This document shows positions 60,141 through 64,000 of a stretch of 64,000 nucleotides of DNA, piece by piece. Source of the DNA: Desnuesiella massiliensis (lineage in GTDB: Bacteria > Bacillota > Clostridia > Clostridiales > Clostridiaceae); the NCBI RefSeq assembly GCF_001403615.1, contig NZ_LN879456.1, forward strand, positions 434,001 to 498,000. The letters are read 5' to 3'. Position 1 is the first letter of the stretch. Every line of letters begins with the position of its first letter. The notes below the pieces were generated by a model that was given only the letters and a program-made list of their open reading frames with translations, was not told the DNA's origin and did no database searches. The position numbers and the translations under genes are program-made.

Positions 60141-60179
60141 AATTTTAAAAGATATAGCAGTTTGCGGAGAGGAATAGAT

Positions 60180-60734
60180 ATGAGTAGACAAGCTATTTTC
60201 ATAGATTTACAGGGAACCTTAGGCGGAGAACCCTTAGGAGATATTCTTAACTTCTCTTTTTATGATTTTTCCATTAAGGCTATTAAGTTGCTAAATAAGA
60301 ATAGCTTACTGGTATTCATAATTACTAATCAAAGTCATATAGCTAAAGGATACTTAACCATGGAGCAATACGAAAACTGTGTCAAAGAGTTAATTCATGA
60401 ATTAGAGCTTAGGGGAGCAAAAGTTGATGGAATTTACTGCTGCCCTCATGGAAGAGGTGATGGATGTGACTGTAAAAAGCCCTTACCAGGCCTTGTGAAA
60501 CAAGCTCAAAAGGATTATGATATAGATTTATCTAAGAGCTATGTTGTTGGAGATATGGGGTGTACAGACATGATTTTAGCTAAGAATATAGGAGCTAAAG
60601 GGATATTAGTGCGAACAGGAGTAGGAGAAGGCAGTCTTAATGAATATAGACATACTTGGCAAGATGTTACAGCTAACTATGTAGCAAATAACATTTTAGA
60701 TGCTGTTAACTGGATATTATCTAAGAAATTTTAA
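60180..60734 (+). CDS. HAD-IIIA (GmhB/HisB-like) protein with altered catalytic motif
   Basis: The 184-residue protein has the HAD-IIIA phosphatase layout: motif I FIDLQGTLGG near residue 7, IITNQSHIAKGYLT near 49, a zinc loop CCPHGRGDGCDCKKP near 87-101 and VVGDMGCTDMILAKNIGAKG near 122. Motif I is normally DxDGT; here the second Asp is Gln (DLQGT), so the general acid/base is missing. It may bind but not hydrolyse its ligand, or belong to a clade with altered chemistry. ATG 60180 follows GAGAGG. It follows the phosphoesterase-like gene by 40 bp. Confidence 0.82.
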   Translation: MSRQAIFIDLQGTLGGEPLGDILNFSFYDFSIKAIKLLNKNSLLVFIITNQSHIAKGYLTMEQYENCVKELIHELELRGAKVDGIYCCPHGRGDGCDCKKPLPGLVKQAQKDYDIDLSKSYVVGDMGCTDMILAKNIGAKGILVRTGVGEGSLNEYRHTWQDVTANYVANNILDAVNWILSKKF

Positions 60735-60808
60735 AAATAGAATTTGCAATTATTATATAATAACATCTATTATATTTATATACAAAAAAATTAGCAAGGG
60801 TGATAAAA

Positions 60809-61402
60809 ATGATTATTATAGTTAGTATTATATTAGCTTTTCTATGCGGATCAGTCCCAACGGGATACTTAATTACTAAAAAGCTATATGGTATAGATAT
60901 AAGAACTAAGGGCAGTGGCAATATAGGATCCACTAATGTAAAAAGAATAGCTGGAACTAAAGCATCTATACTTACACAAATAGGAGATATTTTAAAAGGT
61001 ATTATACCAATAATTTTAGGTATAGTTATATTTAGAAACATAACATTGCTAATTTCTAAAGATATCTATCTTTCTTTGCTTGCATTAGCTGTAATATTAG
61101 GACATAACTATACTCCTTTTCTTGGATTTAGAGGAGGTAAGGGGGTAAATACAACTCTTGGTGCTTTCATATTATTAATACCTGTTCCAACTTTAACGGG
61201 AGTAGCAGTGTATTTTCTTTTAAAACTATTTACATCTATTGTTTCTATTAGATCTATGGTGCTGGGTATAACTATATTTATAGCAAGCATTATTATGAAA
61301 AGCCCTTTACCTATAGTAGTTTCCACTGCGATGGCTGCTATATTAATTATCTTTAGACATAAAGATAATATAAAAAGAATTATAAATAAAGAAGAAAAAT
61401 AG
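60809..61402 (+). CDS. plsY: Glycerol-3-phosphate acyltransferase PlsY
   Basis: The 197-residue membrane protein is PlsY, which transfers acyl groups from acyl phosphate to glycerol-3-phosphate in phospholipid synthesis. Conserved loops are FLCGSVPTGYLI near residue 11, RTKGSGNIGSTNVKR near 32, GHNYTPFLGFRGGKGVNTTL near 97 and a later loop around residue 146-152. About five membrane segments are present. ATG 60809 follows AAGGGTG; an upstream GTG at 60800 is less likely. It is a core gene set among accessory genes. Confidence 0.92.
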   Translation: MIIIVSIILAFLCGSVPTGYLITKKLYGIDIRTKGSGNIGSTNVKRIAGTKASILTQIGDILKGIIPIILGIVIFRNITLLISKDIYLSLLALAVILGHNYTPFLGFRGGKGVNTTLGAFILLIPVPTLTGVAVYFLLKLFTSIVSIRSMVLGITIFIASIIMKSPLPIVVSTAMAAILIIFRHKDNIKRIINKEEK

Positions 61403-61573
61403 TTTTATACAGAAGTTAGATTTTATCTTGAAGAAGATATTAAACAAAAATAAAGAAAATTATAACAAGTTTATAGAGGTCATAAATGAAAAAGGATATA
61501 TTGCGAACAATATAATCCTAAAAGAAAGCATAGAGTAAGACCCAAAAATTTAAAAAGGTCATGAGGTGAGGCA
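61403..61573 (+). other. Gap with a 36-codon ORF fragment
   Basis: A TTG at 61428 opens a 36-residue frame (LKKILNKNKENYNKFIEVIN, ending NIILKESIE) to 61538. It has no ribosome binding site and resembles the tail of a larger protein, so it is probably a remnant. Confidence 0.3.
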
Positions 61574-61861
61574 ATGAAAAAAAGAAAAATTATAATTAGC
61601 AGCTTCATAATATTTTTAACTATTCTTTCTATAGTAGTAATAGTATTTTATAAAAATAGTTTGGATAAAAAAAGAAGGGAAGAGGAAGTATGCAATAAGG
61701 TAATTCTATATCTCACGAAGGAGGGTCCATATAGTGATAAAATAGTTGAAGAAGTTCATGTATCCTATGATAAAAAGTATAGGCTTTATACAGCGATTAT
61801 TAAGTTTGAGAATAGTGATAAGAAATCAACGCTTATATTGTCTGAGGATGATATAAAATAA
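61574..61861 (+). CDS. Small membrane-anchored protein of unknown function
   Basis: The 95-residue protein begins KKRKIIISSFIIFLTILSIV, a single membrane segment, and continues with a charged helix (LDKKRREEEVCNKVILYLTK) and a small beta domain (YRLYTAIIKFENSDKKSTLI). It starts behind GAGGTGAGGC. No family is recognised. It lies 40 bp before the alkyltransferase-like gene. Confidence 0.6.
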   Translation: MKKRKIIISSFIIFLTILSIVVIVFYKNSLDKKRREEEVCNKVILYLTKEGPYSDKIVEEVHVSYDKKYRLYTAIIKFENSDKKSTLILSEDDIK

Positions 61862-61901
61862 ATATATATAAGATATTTGTACAAAAGAGAGGTAATGAAA
61901 A

Positions 61902-62225
61902 ATGCAGCCCTTTACTGAAAGAGTAGTTAAAATCATAGGAAACATACCAAAGGGGAAGGTTATGACTTATGGACAAATAGCCTTTTTATGCGGAAGTCCA
62001 AGAGCTGCCAGGCAGGTGGTTAGAATATTGCATAGCTTAAGTCATAAGTATAACCTTCCTTGGCATAGAGTCATAAACTCCCAAGGGAAAGTAGCCATAA
62101 AAGATAGCTCTGCTAACATGCTTCAAAAGGATCTTTTAATAGAGGAGAATATTAGTTTTATTGATGATTCTACTGTAGATTTAGATGAGTATCAATACCA
62201 TCCTTCTACGGACGAGTTTTTGTAA
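61902..62225 (+). CDS. Alkyltransferase-like DNA repair protein (ATL)
   Basis: The 107-residue protein matches the DNA-binding domain of O6-methylguanine-DNA methyltransferase: GKVMTYGQIAFLCGSPRAAR near residue 18 and LPWHRVINSQGKVA near 52. The active-site PCHRV is PWHRV, so the alkyl-accepting Cys is replaced by Trp. This defines ATL proteins, which bind alkylated guanine and recruit nucleotide excision repair rather than repairing it themselves. It starts behind GAGAGGTAATG. Confidence 0.92.
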   Translation: MQPFTERVVKIIGNIPKGKVMTYGQIAFLCGSPRAARQVVRILHSLSHKYNLPWHRVINSQGKVAIKDSSANMLQKDLLIEENISFIDDSTVDLDEYQYHPSTDEFL

Positions 62226-62274
62226 CATGGTCTCCTTTTAAATATTGAGTTTAATCTTAATTAGGAGTGAAAGA

Positions 62275-62949
62275 ATGAATAAAAAATATATAATTATAAC
62301 TTCTCTAATAGCTTGTGTTTTATTATATTTTGTTGAACAAATATTAATGGTAAATTATATTATTAAGACCGCGGTTAAGATATTACTATTTATTTTAATA
62401 CCTTGTATATATTTTACCCTCATTAAAAAAACAAAAATCAAAAGAGCTATGAACCTAAAAAAGGTAGATATAAAGCAGGTTAGGCTAGGGATATTATTTG
62501 GAATAATATCATTTTTGGTGATTATAATTACTTATTGGATTATTGGAGGCTATATTGATTTACAAGGTATTGCACAGGAATTACAGAGTAAGTCAAAAAT
62601 AACCACAACAAACTTTATTTTTGTGGCACTATACATAACCTTAGGTAATTCTTTTTTAGAAGAATTCTTCTTTAGGGGATATATATTTTTAAACTTGTAT
62701 AATTTAGGCTTTAAGCGCATGGCTTATTTTTATTCCTCTTTACTTTTCGGAATATATCATATTGCCATATTTAAAACTTGGTTTAATTCTTGGCAAGTAT
62801 CCTTAGCGCTTTTAGGGCTTATTTCAATTGGTTTTGTGTTTAACTGGTTAGATCTAAAATCGAAGAATTTTATAAATTCCTGGATAGTACATATATTTGC
62901 TGATATTGCCATAGTAGTAATTGGATTGAAAATGTTTATGATAATATAG
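62275..62949 (+). CDS. CPBP (CAAX-type) intramembrane metalloprotease
   Basis: The 224-residue membrane protein has about seven segments and the CPBP motif: LEEFFFRGYIFLNLY near residue 136 (EExxxR), FGIYHIAIF near 160 and the histidine in IVHIFADIA near 205. Such proteases process membrane peptides or act in bacteriocin immunity. ATG 62275 follows AGGAGTGAAAG. It is a single gene before a GNAT gene. Confidence 0.87.
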   Translation: MNKKYIIITSLIACVLLYFVEQILMVNYIIKTAVKILLFILIPCIYFTLIKKTKIKRAMNLKKVDIKQVRLGILFGIISFLVIIITYWIIGGYIDLQGIAQELQSKSKITTTNFIFVALYITLGNSFLEEFFFRGYIFLNLYNLGFKRMAYFYSSLLFGIYHIAIFKTWFNSWQVSLALLGLISIGFVFNWLDLKSKNFINSWIVHIFADIAIVVIGLKMFMII

Positions 62950-62972
62950 TTTAAATAGTTTTAGGAGGAAAT

Positions 62973-63485
62973 ATGGGTAATCAAATAACATTAAGAACCA
63001 TTGAAGAAAGAGATTTTGATGTTATATCAGAAGCTTTTAAAAGGCAAGGCTGGAATAAGCCTTCAGAACAATATAAAGAGTATTTTTTAGAGATGAAGGA
63101 AGGAAAAAGAGAGGTTATACTAGCTGAATACAATGGAGAGTTTTCAGGCTATGTTACCATTCAATGGAGCTCAAACTATGATTTTTTTAATAAAAATCGT
63201 ATTCCAGAGATTAAAGATTTAAATGTCTTGATAGCCTTTAGAAGAAAGGGCATTGCTTCAGCACTTATGGATGAAGCAGAAAGAAGAATTGGAGAGAAAT
63301 CAAATTACGCCGGACTAGGAGTAGGATTGTATGAAGGATATGGATTTGCTCATAATTTATATATAAAAAGAGATTATTTACCAGACGGTAAGGGCCTATG
63401 TTATCAGGATAAAACCATGAGCTATGGTGAGAAATCCATATTAGATGATGATTTATGTTTGATGTTTACTAAAAAATTATATTAG
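62973..63485 (+). CDS. GNAT-family acetyltransferase
   Basis: The 170-residue protein has GNAT features: LRTIEERDFDVISEAFKRQG at the start, IKDLNVLIAFRRKGIASALM near residue 87 as CoA-binding motif A and GLGVGLYEGYGFAHNLYIKR near 115 as motif B. It starts behind AGGAGGAAAT. The 23-bp gap to the CPBP gene suggests cotranscription. Confidence 0.86.
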   Translation: MGNQITLRTIEERDFDVISEAFKRQGWNKPSEQYKEYFLEMKEGKREVILAEYNGEFSGYVTIQWSSNYDFFNKNRIPEIKDLNVLIAFRRKGIASALMDEAERRIGEKSNYAGLGVGLYEGYGFAHNLYIKRDYLPDGKGLCYQDKTMSYGEKSILDDDLCLMFTKKLY

Positions 63486-63492
63486 GGTAGAA

Positions 63493-63549
63493 ATAGGGAA
63501 GCAATGTTTTTTACAGATCTATGAATTGTAATTAAAATTGCTTCCCTAT
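63493..63549. terminator. Hairpin between convergent genes
   Basis: ATAGGGAAGCAAT (63493-63505) and ATTGCTTCCCTAT (63537-63549) form a perfect 13-bp stem with a 31-base loop. It lies between the convergent GNAT and amino acid permease genes. Its arms resemble the ends of the 43844-43947 element. Confidence 0.6.
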
Positions 63550-63579
63550 AATGTATTTAAGTAGCTTATTTTGACTTAT

Positions 63580-64000
63580 TTAACTTTTTTGTTTTTCAAA
63601 TCTTAAATGCATAATTAATGCTACTATTGTAAAGAAAATAGGTCCTGCTATCATCCATATTGTAGAGTATATATCCCCACTGGTAGCTGGTTCAATTATG
63701 GTAAAGAAATTTGCAAAACCAACAGTTAAGGTTACAATTATGGTAGCAGCTAATGAACTCTTATAGCTTTTAAAGATTTGGAAAGGCTTTTTAATGTCTG
63801 TTTTCTTTTTAAAGGATGCAAAAGCTCCGGAAATAAACATATAAGGCAATGTCATAGCTACATTGGTCATTAGGACTAGCTTAGAGAAGAATTGAGATGC
63901 ACCTTCTCCTCCAAAGGTTACTAATAATACAAATACAATTACCACTATACATTGAATCCACATGGCGTTCAGTGGCATACCATTTTTAATTACAGACATT
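63580..64000 (-). CDS. C-terminal part of an APC-family amino acid permease (partial)
   Basis: The minus-strand frame runs past the right window edge; the visible 140 residues are the C-terminal part. Segments WIQCIVVIVFVLLVTFGGEG, LVLMTNVAMTLPYMFISGAF, YKSSLAATIIVTLTVGFANF and IWMIAGPIFFTIVALIMHLR are membrane helices of the APC superfamily. The sequence resembles the YjeM/glutamate-GABA antiporter branch. The true start is outside the window. Confidence 0.82.
   Translation of the reverse strand, partial: MSVIKNGMPLNAMWIQCIVVIVFVLLVTFGGEGASQFFSKLVLMTNVAMTLPYMFISGAFASFKKKTDIKKPFQIFKSYKSSLAATIIVTLTVGFANFFTIIEPATSGDIYSTIWMIAGPIFFTIVALIMHLRFEKQKS

Noticed and set aside
1..64000. CRISPR array, retron or diversity-generating retroelement
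   Set aside because: No regularly spaced direct repeats and no reverse transcriptase or Cas protein were found in any frame read.
1..64000. tRNA or rRNA genes
   Set aside because: No T-arm GTTCRANNC pattern in a cloverleaf context and no rRNA core sequence was noticed by eye. Only a spacer-like 20-base string is present at 52357.

Overview
The window is AT-rich DNA with AGGAGG-type ribosome binding sites, compact mostly plus-strand genes, frequent TTG and GTG starts and many hairpin-plus-T-run terminators. Together with the gene content (BceRS-AB-like module, VanG-type genes, FosX, CarD, PlsY, QueG, a PPi-type phosphofructokinase) this points to a Firmicute of the class Clostridia, most likely Clostridium or a close relative. 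I found no rRNA or tRNA gene, no CRISPR array and no reverse transcriptase.

Layout. 1-5.8 kb is a carbohydrate operon: iron alcohol dehydrogenase, Cof-type phosphatase, ribulose-phosphate-3-epimerase-like enzyme, transaldolase/fructose-6-phosphate-aldolase-like enzyme, a lone PTS EIIA(Glc) domain protein and a PPi-type phosphofructokinase, with a divergent gene cut by the left edge. 6-11 kb holds a MutT-like Nudix enzyme and a BceRS-BceAB-type peptide-sensing and ABC-export module. 11-17 kb holds two small membrane proteins, a relatively GC-rich SelO pseudokinase gene, a membrane dipeptidase, and a TetR regulator with a radical SAM/SPASM-like protein behind a promoter carrying two palindromic operators. 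17.4-23.1 kb is an atypical VanG-type cluster (vanR, vanS, an S11 carboxypeptidase, a D-Ala-D-Ser-type ligase, a racemase without membrane domain) with no VanX/VanXY. 23-28 kb has queG, small zinc and ribbon-helix-helix type proteins, cspA with a highly structured leader, and a carD-type regulator.

From 27.8 kb to the right edge the window is an accessory region. It contains a Tn554-like remnant, an IS1182-family element, several decayed genes (two Nudix remnants, a P-loop kinase, a GNAT tail) and a dense set of single-gene small-molecule modification or detoxification functions: FosX, VOC proteins, at least eight GNAT acetyltransferases, two APH-type kinases, a methyltransferase, alpha/beta hydrolases, RidA, DsrE, an alkyltransferase-like DNA repair protein and an orphan cytosine-C5 DNA methyltransferase. 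Short dispersed repeats, long hairpins and inverted repeats lie between these genes.

The strongest regulatory reads are a MerR-type promoter with a 19-bp spacer and a central palindrome behind a MerR gene, a TetR promoter with one operator between -35 and -10 and another just downstream, and a cspA leader with a long terminator-like hairpin. The most unusual coding observations are the reduced VanG-type cluster, a two-part protein with a degenerate metallophosphoesterase domain next to a HAD protein lacking the second catalytic Asp, and the TetR/radical SAM pair. No complete, clearly new multi-gene system could be proven from sequence alone.
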